Below are positions 8,178 through 16,627 of a stretch of DNA of 64,000 bases, in pieces; positions within the stretch are counted from its first letter, which is position 1, and the number at the start of each line of letters is the position of its first letter. The translations under genes were made by a program, and so were the position numbers. The notes below the pieces were generated by a model. It was not told the DNA's origin and searched no databases. It saw only the letters and a list, made by a program, of their open reading frames with translations. This stretch comes from JAJEAD01 sp965221555. GTDB lineage: Bacteria; Pseudomonadota; Gammaproteobacteria; HK1. The stretch covers positions 930,001-994,000 of the forward strand of contig OZ244895.1 in the NCBI GenBank assembly GCA_965221555.1, given 5' to 3'.

Positions 8178-9764
8178 TCAGCCCGAAAGCCGCTTGCGGA
8201 TCTTCGCCTCGGTCTCGGGATCGAGACGCGCGTTCGAAAGCAGCTCGAAGAAGCGCGCCACATCCACCTCGGGAACGATCCGTGGCTCTCCGGGCATCTG
8301 TATCTGCGTGGATCCGCCCTTGACGGTGAGCGTGTACTCGCCGGGGCCGAGATTGATCCGGGTATGTACGCAGCCCCACTTCTCGGCTCTCGCCAGGTCC
8401 AGCGCGGCGGAGCGCTCGCGCGCGCGCCAGGCGCCGCCATCACCAAAGAGTTCGCGCAGGGGACGCGGGCGCGCCGGGGCCTCGCCGAGGTCGACGCCGG
8501 TAGCGGCGATCCGGTGGGACATCTCCGCCATGCGGTGGGAGACCGCGGCCGAGACCTCGGGTCCGCCGCGCATCCGCAGCGGGAGGTTCAGCCATCCGTC
8601 GCGGACTCCGAACAGGATCGCGGCGGCCAGCCAGTCCGTCTCGCCGAGGCGATCGCTGTGGTAGTCGAAGAGATCCCCGCAGTGTCGGCGCAGGAAGAAC
8701 AGCGTCATCGCGTGCGCGAGCGGCGTATCGTGGCGTTCGAAGAGCTCGCTGGCGGTGGCGTCCGCGAGGCCGGTCAGCGATTCGAGGGTGTCACGGAGCT
8801 TCCCGACGCCGGCCCGCGCGCGCGGATCGAGGCGTTCGGACGCCGCGGACAGGTGATCGATCAGCACCTCTTCCGCGTTTCCCGGGCGGCCGGCGTCCCG
8901 CCATTCCACCAGTCGCTCGACGGCCTCCCAGAAAAGTCGCGCCTGGGAGGCGTTGCGCAAAGCGGCCCGGTCCGACTCTGACTCCGCGGGGGGCGGGACT
9001 CGCGCCCCTCCTTGGCGCATCCAGGACCCAAGGCCGGCGAGTACGGGATGACCATCGGCCGCCCGCGCCGGGCCATCGGGTGCATCGAACGCGTTTCGAC
9101 ACGTGCGCAGGGCCAGCGCGCCCAGGTTGCCGAAACGCAGCAGCATCGCCATGGCGCCGCCCGCGGCGAGCGGGCCTTCGAGCGGAACGACACGTTCGGC
9201 GGGCCCTTCGACCGGCGGCCAGGGGAGGTCCGGAGCCTTGCCGAACAGGTTCTTGCTGGTTCTTCGCTTGAAGTCCGCAAGCGGCACGTTGCCGAAGTCC
9301 TTCGCGTCCCGTTCGCACTTGCGCTTGTCTTCGGGCGACGTGAAGAAGATCGACTCGATCCAGTGCGCGGGCAGCGGCGCGGGCACCAGGAGCGTGCGCT
9401 CGGCGCCATCGAGGTCGTCGGGGAAGCGCAGCTCCTTCGGACCTCCGTCGTGAATCGCCACCACCCGGCCCGACAGCCGGGAGATCCGGATCTCGGCGAC
9501 GACGGGCAGGAGATGGCCCGCCTCCCGCACCGACGACGCGATCGTTTCCCCCGGCACCCTGTCGACGAAGAGCGGGATCCAGCCCGGGAAGCACCGCAGG
9601 GGATCGCGGTAGTACTTGTCCCCGAACGCGGCCGGTGGCATCACGAGGCCGGCCGCGAGCATGTACAGGAGGTTCAGGTGGTTGGTAACGAGGAATCCCG
9701 AAGCGGGCGCCCTTCCCCCCGGACCGGGGGCATCGCTCGCCCTGAACAGATCGCCGGTGGCCAT
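8178..9764 (-). CDS. Uncharacterised protein of the DISARM-like operon
   Basis: A 528-residue protein I cannot assign. The N-terminus has NHLNLLYMLAAGLVMPP followed by FGDKYYRD, an arrangement loosely like the N-terminal part of DarT-type ADP-ribosyltransferases; this is only a weak hint. A run of charged residues follows (SPEDKRKCERDAKDFG). The middle is helical, and the C-terminus holds GPGEYTLTVKGGSTQIQM and ends ARLDPETEAKIRKRLSG. No nuclease, methyltransferase or Walker motif is visible. Its ATG directly abuts the stop codon of the upstream helicase gene (no gap), so it is clearly translated as part of the operon. It is the least explained component of the system. Confidence 0.75.
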   Translation of the reverse strand: MATGDLFRASDAPGPGGRAPASGFLVTNHLNLLYMLAAGLVMPPAAFGDKYYRDPLRCFPGWIPLFVDRVPGETIASSVREAGHLLPVVAEIRISRLSGRVVAIHDGGPKELRFPDDLDGAERTLLVPAPLPAHWIESIFFTSPEDKRKCERDAKDFGNVPLADFKRRTSKNLFGKAPDLPWPPVEGPAERVVPLEGPLAAGGAMAMLLRFGNLGALALRTCRNAFDAPDGPARAADGHPVLAGLGSWMRQGGARVPPPAESESDRAALRNASQARLFWEAVERLVEWRDAGRPGNAEEVLIDHLSAASERLDPRARAGVGKLRDTLESLTGLADATASELFERHDTPLAHAMTLFFLRRHCGDLFDYHSDRLGETDWLAAAILFGVRDGWLNLPLRMRGGPEVSAAVSHRMAEMSHRIAATGVDLGEAPARPRPLRELFGDGGAWRARERSAALDLARAEKWGCVHTRINLGPGEYTLTVKGGSTQIQMPGEPRIVPEVDVARFFELLSNARLDPETEAKIRKRLSG

Positions 9765-10928
9765 CTACAGCTCCCCGCGCCGCAGCACGTCCCGGTCCGC
9801 GGGCAGTATGCGCTCGATATCCTTGCGTCCCTCCCGTTTCATGAACAGGAACACCCGCTCCCGGGCTCGCGCGATCATCACGTAGAAGAGGCGCCGGGCG
9901 AGGTCCGGGTCGTTGCGCCGGACGATGTGCTCGTCGATGTCGGCCAGCACCACGGTGTCGAACTCGAGTCCCTTGCAGGACTGGGCGTTGATGACGAGGA
10001 TGCCGCCTTCGTCGAAGGGCACCGGGGAACGGTTATCTCCGTGGTAGGTCCTGATCGCGGGACGCGCGTTGTCGAGCGGCGCTTCGCAGGACCGAAACGC
10101 TTGCAGGTAGCGCTCCCGCACTGGATTGTTGGGCGCGATCACTCCGATGAGCTGCCGTGGATCCCGGTCGGCGAGGCGCAGGATGCGCGCCGCGACCGCT
10201 TCCAGCTTGTCGCCGTCGTAGTAGTACAGCCAGGGCGCCGCGCCCGGGGCGGGCGGCGGAACTTCGGGAGGCGGGCTCGCCGGATCGCCGGTGTAGAAGG
10301 CCCGTGCCAGCTTCGCGACCCGGTGGTGATTGCGGTAGTTGCGCCGGAGCTCGATCACCTGGTCGGGGTCGATGTCCAGTCCATCCGCGATGTCCTTGCG
10401 GCTGCTGTTCGCCGCGGTGATCTGCTGGTTCTGGTCCGCGACGACGAAGAAACGCTCGAAGCCGAGACCGACAAGCGCATCGTAGAAGGCCCGCGGCATA
10501 TCCTGGCCTTCGTCGATGACGAGGAAGGTGCGCGGTTGAGACTTGCCCCCGGGCATCTTCTCGACGACCGCCGCCACGCCCGGCCAGTCGATGTGCCGAA
10601 ATCCCCCGGCGCTCTCCGCCATAAGTGGAACCCGCTTGCCCGTCAGCTCCTGGAATACCTTGTGGAACCACGCCATCCATGTACGGCTCACAAGGCCCTC
10701 TCCGAACATCTGGCCGCTCGCCCGATCGAGGAGGTGATTGAAGACCAGGAACAGGTAATCGTCGCGCTCGCGTCGATGGCGCCGCGCGCGGATGAGCGCG
10801 AGCACCGACTTCCCCGTCCCCGGCCCGCCGATGACGAGGTGCTGTCCCTCGCTCGGCAGGGCGAGCGCGGCTTCCTGCTCCTTGCTCAAGTCCTGGATGC
10901 CGGGGAGCTCGAACTTGCGGCTGGCCAT
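9765..10928 (-). CDS. Minimal SF1 (UvrD-like) helicase of the DISARM-like operon
   Basis: A 387-residue DNA helicase or ATPase of superfamily 1. Motif I is GGPGTGKS at residues 34-41 and motif II is IDEGQD at 138-143. Motif III-like VVADQNQQI, the arginine-containing RRNYRNHHRVA (IV region), INAQSCKGLEFDTVVLADID (V) and FYVMIARARERVFL (VI) complete the set. It is much shorter than UvrD or Rep (over 650 residues), apparently lacking most inserted 1B/2B subdomains. The start ATG overlaps the drmB stop by 1 nt (TGATG), and its stop abuts the next start. Confidence 0.88.
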   Translation of the reverse strand: MASRKFELPGIQDLSKEQEAALALPSEGQHLVIGGPGTGKSVLALIRARRHRRERDDYLFLVFNHLLDRASGQMFGEGLVSRTWMAWFHKVFQELTGKRVPLMAESAGGFRHIDWPGVAAVVEKMPGGKSQPRTFLVIDEGQDMPRAFYDALVGLGFERFFVVADQNQQITAANSSRKDIADGLDIDPDQVIELRRNYRNHHRVAKLARAFYTGDPASPPPEVPPPAPGAAPWLYYYDGDKLEAVAARILRLADRDPRQLIGVIAPNNPVRERYLQAFRSCEAPLDNARPAIRTYHGDNRSPVPFDEGGILVINAQSCKGLEFDTVVLADIDEHIVRRNDPDLARRLFYVMIARARERVFLFMKREGRKDIERILPADRDVLRRGEL

Positions 10929-12844
10929 CAGCAGGCCGCCCGTGCGTAATCCGAGAAGGCCCCGAGGTCGGCGAGCGCGCTCTTGACGAAGGTCCGGTCG
11001 AGGAGCACGTTGCCGTAGGCACAGCTCGTCTCCGGCAGGAGTGCACAGGCGTGGCAGGCCGCCCGATTGAGGAGCCCCGGCCCATGCCCTTCGCGCTCCG
11101 AACAGACCGGATCGAGCGAGCACCAGGACGCGGCCTCGAAGGCGCGGGCGAGCAGGCGGAGGAAGCGCTCGGGCCTGGCCATCTCCATCAGCCCGCCCAG
11201 CGATCCCTCCTCGTCCGCGACCGCAACGTAGATCAGGATCCCGGCCATCGGGTGCTCCCCGGTCTTGCAGTAGATCCGCTCCTTGAGCGAGGCGGCGGGA
11301 TATCCCGCTTGTGCTTCGAGCGCCCGGATCACGAGGTGGGCGAAGGTGTGGCAGAGCAGGAAGCGCGGCGAGACCTCGACCTCCAGCTCGGGCGCGACCG
11401 ATCCGGCGCGTTCGACGTAGCGCCGGGCGAAGGCTTCCGCGCGCTCGCGCCAGGCTTCTTCAGCTTCCCAGCGTCGCAGCGGCTCTTCGCTCAGGGTGAA
11501 GAAGATGCCTTCTCCGTAGAGCTCGATGGCGGGGAGCCAGCCACTCTCGCCGCTCAGGTCCGGCGGTGTCAGGCGCCCGTCCGAGTCGCCCCCGCGCCGA
11601 AACCCCTCACAAACCATGATCTCCTTCAGCCGATTGACCGCGATCAGGCGAGAGACGGCGCTCGCGGCGCGGCGGGTGGTCCCCGCTTCGAGGGTGCGGC
11701 CGAGCGTGTTCCAGCCCTCGCTGTGGTGCTCGGTGACGAAGTCCTCGTCGTCGCGCAGATCGGGAATCTCCTGGATGAGCGCCTGGTACTCGTCGGCGAG
11801 GAGATCGTCCGCGGTGATCGACTGGCCGTGGAGGGGATAGCCCCGGTCGATCTCTTCGATCGCCGCCTCGATCTCGGCGGTGGTGCAGCGATACTCGGTG
11901 GCGAGGCGCCGGACGGCGTTTCTGCGCGCAAGTCGGTTTCTTGCGTTACTGATCCGCCGCCGGTCCCGGGCGCTCCCGTACAGGCGATCGGTGACCGTGC
12001 CCACGCGGATGCGCGACTCCGGGGGGATGACGAGCGCGGTGCGCGTTGCGGAAGAGTGCACCCGCACATCGTTGATCTCCACCAGCCAGGCCGGCTCTTT
12101 CGGGGTCTGGGCCGGGGGCTCGCGGACCCAGGGTTGCTGCCAGGTGCTCGCGGGAAAGGGTATCCGCGGCAGCGCGCCGGAACGCAGGTTCTCTCTCGCA
12201 CCGCAACGGGTGCAGACAATGCCGCGCTCGGCCGCGGCCTCGTCCAGTCGCAGATAGGGTTCCCACCCGTCGGGCCGGCATCCCTTCTGCTCCGGGTTGC
12301 GCGACTGCGAGTGGGCCAGGTGGTGCCAGGGCACGTCGGCGAGATAGCCCTCGGCGTGAACGAGGACCCAGGGCGCCTGCTCGAGCCGGTTGCCGCACTC
12401 GCGGCAACGATCGTCTCGCCGCTTGCCGCCGTCTTCGCCCTCCCGCTGGTCTCCTTCCGCGTGCGCCCGACTTCTCCAGGGTGCGCGGTGCAGCAGGCCA
12501 CAACGCAGGCAGCGCATCCAGGTCGGGAATCGCAACGCCGGGATCCACCCGATCACGGTCCCGCCGCGCTCCGCCGCGCGCGGCGGCGCGCACAGGGCCC
12601 GATCGATGCCGAGAGCGTTGCGTACCCGCTCCACGTAGCGGATCTCCCGGTCGCGGGGGTCGCTGCCGGGGCGGTCCCAGGTGCGGGTGTCCTGCACCAC
12701 CATCAGGCTCTCCGGGCCGCGCACGATGGCGCCGGGAGCGCAGTCCCGGAGCAGGTGCGAGAGCCGGACCGGAACGTGTTCCTCGGTCACGGCTCTTCGC
12801 TCTCCCGCGCTGCTCCTGGCGCTCATGGAGCGTCGGGGCGTCAT
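10928..12844 (-). CDS. drmB-like: DrmB-like DUF1998 protein
   Basis: A 638-residue protein of the DrmB (DUF1998) type. The N-terminal half has three CxxC pairs suggesting zinc ribbons: MRCLRCG, RCRECG and VCTRCG. The C-terminus carries the DUF1998 signature LLCHTFAHLVIRALE, then ERIYCKTG, AGILIYVAVADEEGSLGGL and a Cys-rich tail (CSLDPVC, AACHACALLPETSC). In DISARM, DrmB binds DrmA to form the core complex that acts on invading DNA. Its ATG overlaps the drmA stop as ATGA, so translation is coupled. DUF1998 also occurs in Druantia DruE and in MrfB, but adjacency to a DrmA-like helicase favours DrmB. Confidence 0.88.
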   Translation of the reverse strand: MTPRRSMSARSSAGERRAVTEEHVPVRLSHLLRDCAPGAIVRGPESLMVVQDTRTWDRPGSDPRDREIRYVERVRNALGIDRALCAPPRAAERGGTVIGWIPALRFPTWMRCLRCGLLHRAPWRSRAHAEGDQREGEDGGKRRDDRCRECGNRLEQAPWVLVHAEGYLADVPWHHLAHSQSRNPEQKGCRPDGWEPYLRLDEAAAERGIVCTRCGARENLRSGALPRIPFPASTWQQPWVREPPAQTPKEPAWLVEINDVRVHSSATRTALVIPPESRIRVGTVTDRLYGSARDRRRISNARNRLARRNAVRRLATEYRCTTAEIEAAIEEIDRGYPLHGQSITADDLLADEYQALIQEIPDLRDDEDFVTEHHSEGWNTLGRTLEAGTTRRAASAVSRLIAVNRLKEIMVCEGFRRGGDSDGRLTPPDLSGESGWLPAIELYGEGIFFTLSEEPLRRWEAEEAWRERAEAFARRYVERAGSVAPELEVEVSPRFLLCHTFAHLVIRALEAQAGYPAASLKERIYCKTGEHPMAGILIYVAVADEEGSLGGLMEMARPERFLRLLARAFEAASWCSLDPVCSEREGHGPGLLNRAACHACALLPETSCAYGNVLLDRTFVKSALADLGAFSDYARAAC

Positions 12845-15800
12845 CGCGATGGCCGGTCGTGGACTCTCAATGCCCCGTTGCCCTCGACGTTTCGCATCGA
12901 GTGCAAAGTGGCCCATCGGCCGGGGCGCGATTCGCCGTGGGAATAGAGGAGCCGTTCGAGATTCCGATCATCATTGCGCGCCTGGTAGTTGAGCTGCCGG
13001 CGGTCGTGCTCGCAGCGCCGCGCCTCATCGTGCCACTCGTCGGCGAGTCGTTCGAGGTGGGACACGGTGTCGGGACCGAGGCCGGTCTCCGCCGCGGCCC
13101 GTTCGCAGCGCCGCCCGAGTTCCGCGATCACCGCTCTCACCTCCGGCTTCTCCTGGTCGAAGCTCCCCGCCGATTTGTTGTCGCGCAGGTCGGCGCAGGC
13201 ATGGCGCACCGCGATGACGAGGGCGGCGTGGAGGGCGCGGGACCGGACCTGCCACGTGAAGGGCGTCACACTGCTCGGCTCCACGAAGCGGTAGAAGGAT
13301 TCATGATAGGGGCGAAAGCTCTCGTAGTGGGAAAGGCTCCGCGCCTGGTGGCGGTAGTAGTTGGCGAAGACCAGTCCGGGAACGCGGTCGCGGCCGACGC
13401 GGCTCGAGGCCTGGATGTACTCCGCGGTGGTGAGCGGCTGGCCGTTGACGACCATCAGGGCAAGGCGCGCGACGTCGAGACCGACCGATACCATGTTGGT
13501 CGCGAGCACCGCGTCGAGACACGCCTCGTCGTCGCGGGGATTCGCGAGGCGCAGGAAGGTCTCGGCATTCTCCTCGGCGCTTCGCCGGCTCGTGAGCTGG
13601 GCGATCCGCGTATCCCGGAAGCGATCTCCGATGTCCGCGGATTCGCCGTTCGGGCCACCGGATTCGCCCTCGAATAGCGCCTCGCGCGCTTCCCGGAGCT
13701 CGCGCGCGAGCTGCTGCCCGAAGTCGCGCACGTGGGTCGTGAAGGCGTTGTGGCTGTTCCCCACCCCCTTGAGGCTCCCGTGGTAGATGACCTGGGTCCA
13801 CCACGCATCGAGCAGAGCTTCGCGATCCGTGTCGGTCTCGAACAGGGCCTGCGGAGCGGCGAGCAGCGCGGTGGCGAGCGGCGCGAGGCAGTGCTGCTGG
13901 TCGAGCATCGGTGCGAGATAGCCGACGTAGAGGCGCCCCGGTCGCTCCCGGTCGGTGCGGGCGAAATAGGAGTCGTCGTGGGAGAGTCCCGGCGGCGGGA
14001 ACACCGCGAGGTCGCGCGCATAGAGTCGCCGCACCTGCTCCGCCGCCATGCGGATGGTCGCGGTGGACGCGACGTACTTGGGGCGCACGCCCCGCCGCAC
14101 GAGCAGGGTATCGAGACCCGCCTCGTAGAGACCGGCGACCGAGCCGAGCGGCCCGGTGATGAGATGCAGCTCGTCCTGGATGACGAGTTCGGGCGGGCGC
14201 GACCCGGTGTCCGCGCCGAAGAAGGCGCCGGTGCGCTCTTCCCACGCGAGGCGCGCGAACTTGTCGATGGTGCCGATGAGCAGCGAAGGTGGACGCTGGT
14301 ACAGGGCTTCGTCCACTACGTTGCAGGGCAGCGGCCGGCCGTCCCCGGCGAGCTCGCAGTCCGGACCGACGCAATGGAAACGAAAGTCATCGTCCTCCGC
14401 GTGGTAGCCGGCGGTGGCGTCGAAAGGCGTCCCGCACCACGGACAGCGTTCCAGCAAGAGCCGGTAACGCGCCTCGTGGCGCCCGGCGCGGATCTCGTCG
14501 ACGAGCTCCCTTGCCTGGTGAAATCCGTTGGGGCTTGTCTCGCCGCCAACCCAGATGCCGATTTCGATGGGCTCCTCGCCCAGGCGTTCGCTATTGCGCC
14601 TTCGGACAAGCTCCAGCGCGCAGACCATGCGCGCCGCGCGCTCGAACTGCTGCCGGGTCAGCAGACGCAGCGTGTAGCGCATGAAGGCCGCGGTCCCCCC
14701 GCCCGAGTCGGGATACTTGCGCCTTCGCCAGACGATGAGGAACGCGATGAGGCCGAGGTAGGCTTCGGTCTTGCCGCCCCCGGTGGGAAACCAGATGAGG
14801 TCCAGCACATCCCGGTACTCGTCGTCTTCCCGGATCGCGGACTCCATGACCGTGAGTAGGAAGGCCAACTGGAAGGGGCGCCACCGGTAGCGCCCGGGGT
14901 CCCGGCCGCCGGTGCGGTCGGCCTGGCGCATCTGCTCGAACATCGCCTGGTTCGCCACCCGGAACGACTCGGCCGCGAGTGGGTCGGTGCGGAGCATCTC
15001 GACACAACGGCGCATGCGCTCGAGCGCGGTGCTCATCCGGTCGCACATGCGATCCGCGGTGGCCCTCTCCCCCGCGGTGCGGAGCCCGGAGGCGACCTGC
15101 CTCTGCTTCGCTACCCAGTCGGCGTATCCGTCGGTGAAGCGCGCGAGGTCCTCCGTCATCGCCGATTCGGCGAGGCGCTCGAGCTCGAGTACGCCACTCT
15201 CGTCGCCGGTGTCGACGGTCATTATCGGCACCTCGGTCCGCGGCATGAAGTCGGACCAGATTCGCGGCCCGCCGCACGCGCCCACCTTCCAGTTCGCGGC
15301 GGCGCCGTGGCCGATGGCGTAGATGCGCCGCTCCCGGTACTGGAGCGCAAGCTCCCGCTCTTCGTCTGTGAACAGACTCGGGTCGGCGTGCGGGTACTCG
15401 ACGAGCTCGCCGCCCTCGATGACGCACTCGAGTCGCGCCTCGAACAACGACTTGTTCACGCGGTCCCGGGTCCGCAAGCGTACCGGCCGCTCCGGGTCGA
15501 GCTCGCTTCGATTGCACAGGGTGACGGTGAGAATGAGGCCGTCCCCGTGCCCCCGCGCGCGCACGTCGATGGCGGCGCGCCCCTCCCAGATCGGCCGATC
15601 CGGTTGGCCGGAAGCGTCCGCGCGCGACCACGTTAGCGTGGTCTCGGGCAGCGGAGTCCGAGTGTACTCCCCGCTGCGGAAACGGCCCCCGGGGTCGCGC
15701 TCTTCGGCGCCTTCATAGGTGGCGGCCGACACCGTGAGGGCAAGGCGCACGTCGCCGCGCACGCAGCAGGAGAAGCCGACCGACGAAGGCGGCACGTAGC

Positions 15801-16071
15801 GGCGCACACGCACCGGGCGCACCGATGGCTGCCCGTTCGGCTCGCCGTCCGGGTCCGGCGTGTCGTCGGATTCGTCGAGGAGCCCCGCTTCTTCCACTTC
15901 GCGTCCCACCGACGCGGGATCGACACCGGACAGGTCGGGATCGACAGGGTGCAACACACCCGTCGGATAGCGGTCCAGCGGGGACGTCCTCAGACTGCCC
16001 TCGGCTGCCGGTCCGATGAGCTGGCGGCGCATCCAGTCGACGAGTTTCTCCCTGGCTTGGACGTACATCAT
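12841..16071 (-). CDS. drmA-like: DrmA-like SF2 helicase
   Basis: A 1076-residue helicase of the DISARM DrmA type. The N-terminal ~400 residues match the DrmA pattern (MYVQAREKLVDWMRRQLIGP). Walker A, WFPTGGGKTEAYLGL, is near residue 430. A zinc-finger-like insertion (CPWCGTPF, HCVGPDCE) follows. The Walker B variant is QDELHLITGPLGS near residue 632, with SAT-like YVASTATIRM after it. Late motifs are ATNMVSVGLDVARL and YIQASSRVGRD. In DISARM, DrmA translocates on DNA and with DrmB recognises invading DNA. The start is uncertain: ATG at 16071 fits the family, while an in-frame GTG at 16134 adds 21 residues. It leads the operon. Confidence 0.88.
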   Translation of the reverse strand: MMYVQAREKLVDWMRRQLIGPAAEGSLRTSPLDRYPTGVLHPVDPDLSGVDPASVGREVEEAGLLDESDDTPDPDGEPNGQPSVRPVRVRRYVPPSSVGFSCCVRGDVRLALTVSAATYEGAEERDPGGRFRSGEYTRTPLPETTLTWSRADASGQPDRPIWEGRAAIDVRARGHGDGLILTVTLCNRSELDPERPVRLRTRDRVNKSLFEARLECVIEGGELVEYPHADPSLFTDEERELALQYRERRIYAIGHGAAANWKVGACGGPRIWSDFMPRTEVPIMTVDTGDESGVLELERLAESAMTEDLARFTDGYADWVAKQRQVASGLRTAGERATADRMCDRMSTALERMRRCVEMLRTDPLAAESFRVANQAMFEQMRQADRTGGRDPGRYRWRPFQLAFLLTVMESAIREDDEYRDVLDLIWFPTGGGKTEAYLGLIAFLIVWRRRKYPDSGGGTAAFMRYTLRLLTRQQFERAARMVCALELVRRRNSERLGEEPIEIGIWVGGETSPNGFHQARELVDEIRAGRHEARYRLLLERCPWCGTPFDATAGYHAEDDDFRFHCVGPDCELAGDGRPLPCNVVDEALYQRPPSLLIGTIDKFARLAWEERTGAFFGADTGSRPPELVIQDELHLITGPLGSVAGLYEAGLDTLLVRRGVRPKYVASTATIRMAAEQVRRLYARDLAVFPPPGLSHDDSYFARTDRERPGRLYVGYLAPMLDQQHCLAPLATALLAAPQALFETDTDREALLDAWWTQVIYHGSLKGVGNSHNAFTTHVRDFGQQLARELREAREALFEGESGGPNGESADIGDRFRDTRIAQLTSRRSAEENAETFLRLANPRDDEACLDAVLATNMVSVGLDVARLALMVVNGQPLTTAEYIQASSRVGRDRVPGLVFANYYRHQARSLSHYESFRPYHESFYRFVEPSSVTPFTWQVRSRALHAALVIAVRHACADLRDNKSAGSFDQEKPEVRAVIAELGRRCERAAAETGLGPDTVSHLERLADEWHDEARRCEHDRRQLNYQARNDDRNLERLLYSHGESRPGRWATLHSMRNVEGNGALRVHDRPSR

Positions 16072-16321
16072 CACTGGTGGCGCACTTGAGGTCGTGTCGC
16101 TCCCGAGTTGCGGAACGTCGAAGTGTCCATGCACGCATCGAAACGGCGCAAGCGCCCGCCCGACGCCCGCCCGTCAGTCGCCGAGCGCGGCATCGCCCGC
16201 CGGGAAACTCTCCTTGTTTCCGATCGAGGCCCGCTTCCTCAAGGCGCCGCACCGGATCGGCGTCCATACCGATCGAGGCGGACTCGCCGCTACACTGGTG
16301 CGCCCCTGGTCCGCACCTCAA

Positions 16322-16499
16322 CCCGCATACTTCACCGATATCTCAACTCGCGGACGCCAATATGCTCGTGTCAGCGGGCCTCCCTCCGTCGCGCCGCAAC
16401 GACTTCGTGTTGGCTACGTCTTCAGCGTCTTTCGGTCCGTTCACCCCACTATCACGGCATCTTCGCGCCCTCGTGACGAAAATCGGTGAAACATCCGGG
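16322..16499. repeat. MITE-like dispersed repeat, copy 3 (178 bp)
   Basis: Short-form copy with ends CCCGCATACTTCACCGATAT and, in reverse complement, CCCGGATGTTTCACCGATTT. Flanks are TCAA and CTAA, so no intact duplication is seen. It occupies the divergent spacer between the drmA-like gene and the HtrA-like protease and may separate their promoters. Confidence 0.85.
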
Positions 16500-16627
16500 C
16501 TAACTCCCGAATGATCAGTCGTCCGGAGGGTATGGGTCGCACCGCGGGCGCGGGCTTCGAGTGCGGGCGCCGATCCGGGTGCAGCGTTCATCAGTCCCCG
16601 GGCGCACCCCCCGGATCCCGCCGGTTG

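Noticed and set aside
9012..10949. 645-codon plus-strand frame opposite the helicase genes
   Set aside because: It is the antisense of genes with clear helicase motifs; its translation is Arg/His/Asp-rich and resembles no family. High GC makes such shadows common.
6571..16071. Complete canonical DISARM locus
   Set aside because: No DNA methyltransferase and no DrmC-type PLD gene are present between 4.6 and 19.6 kb; only the DrmA- and DrmB-like proteins match.
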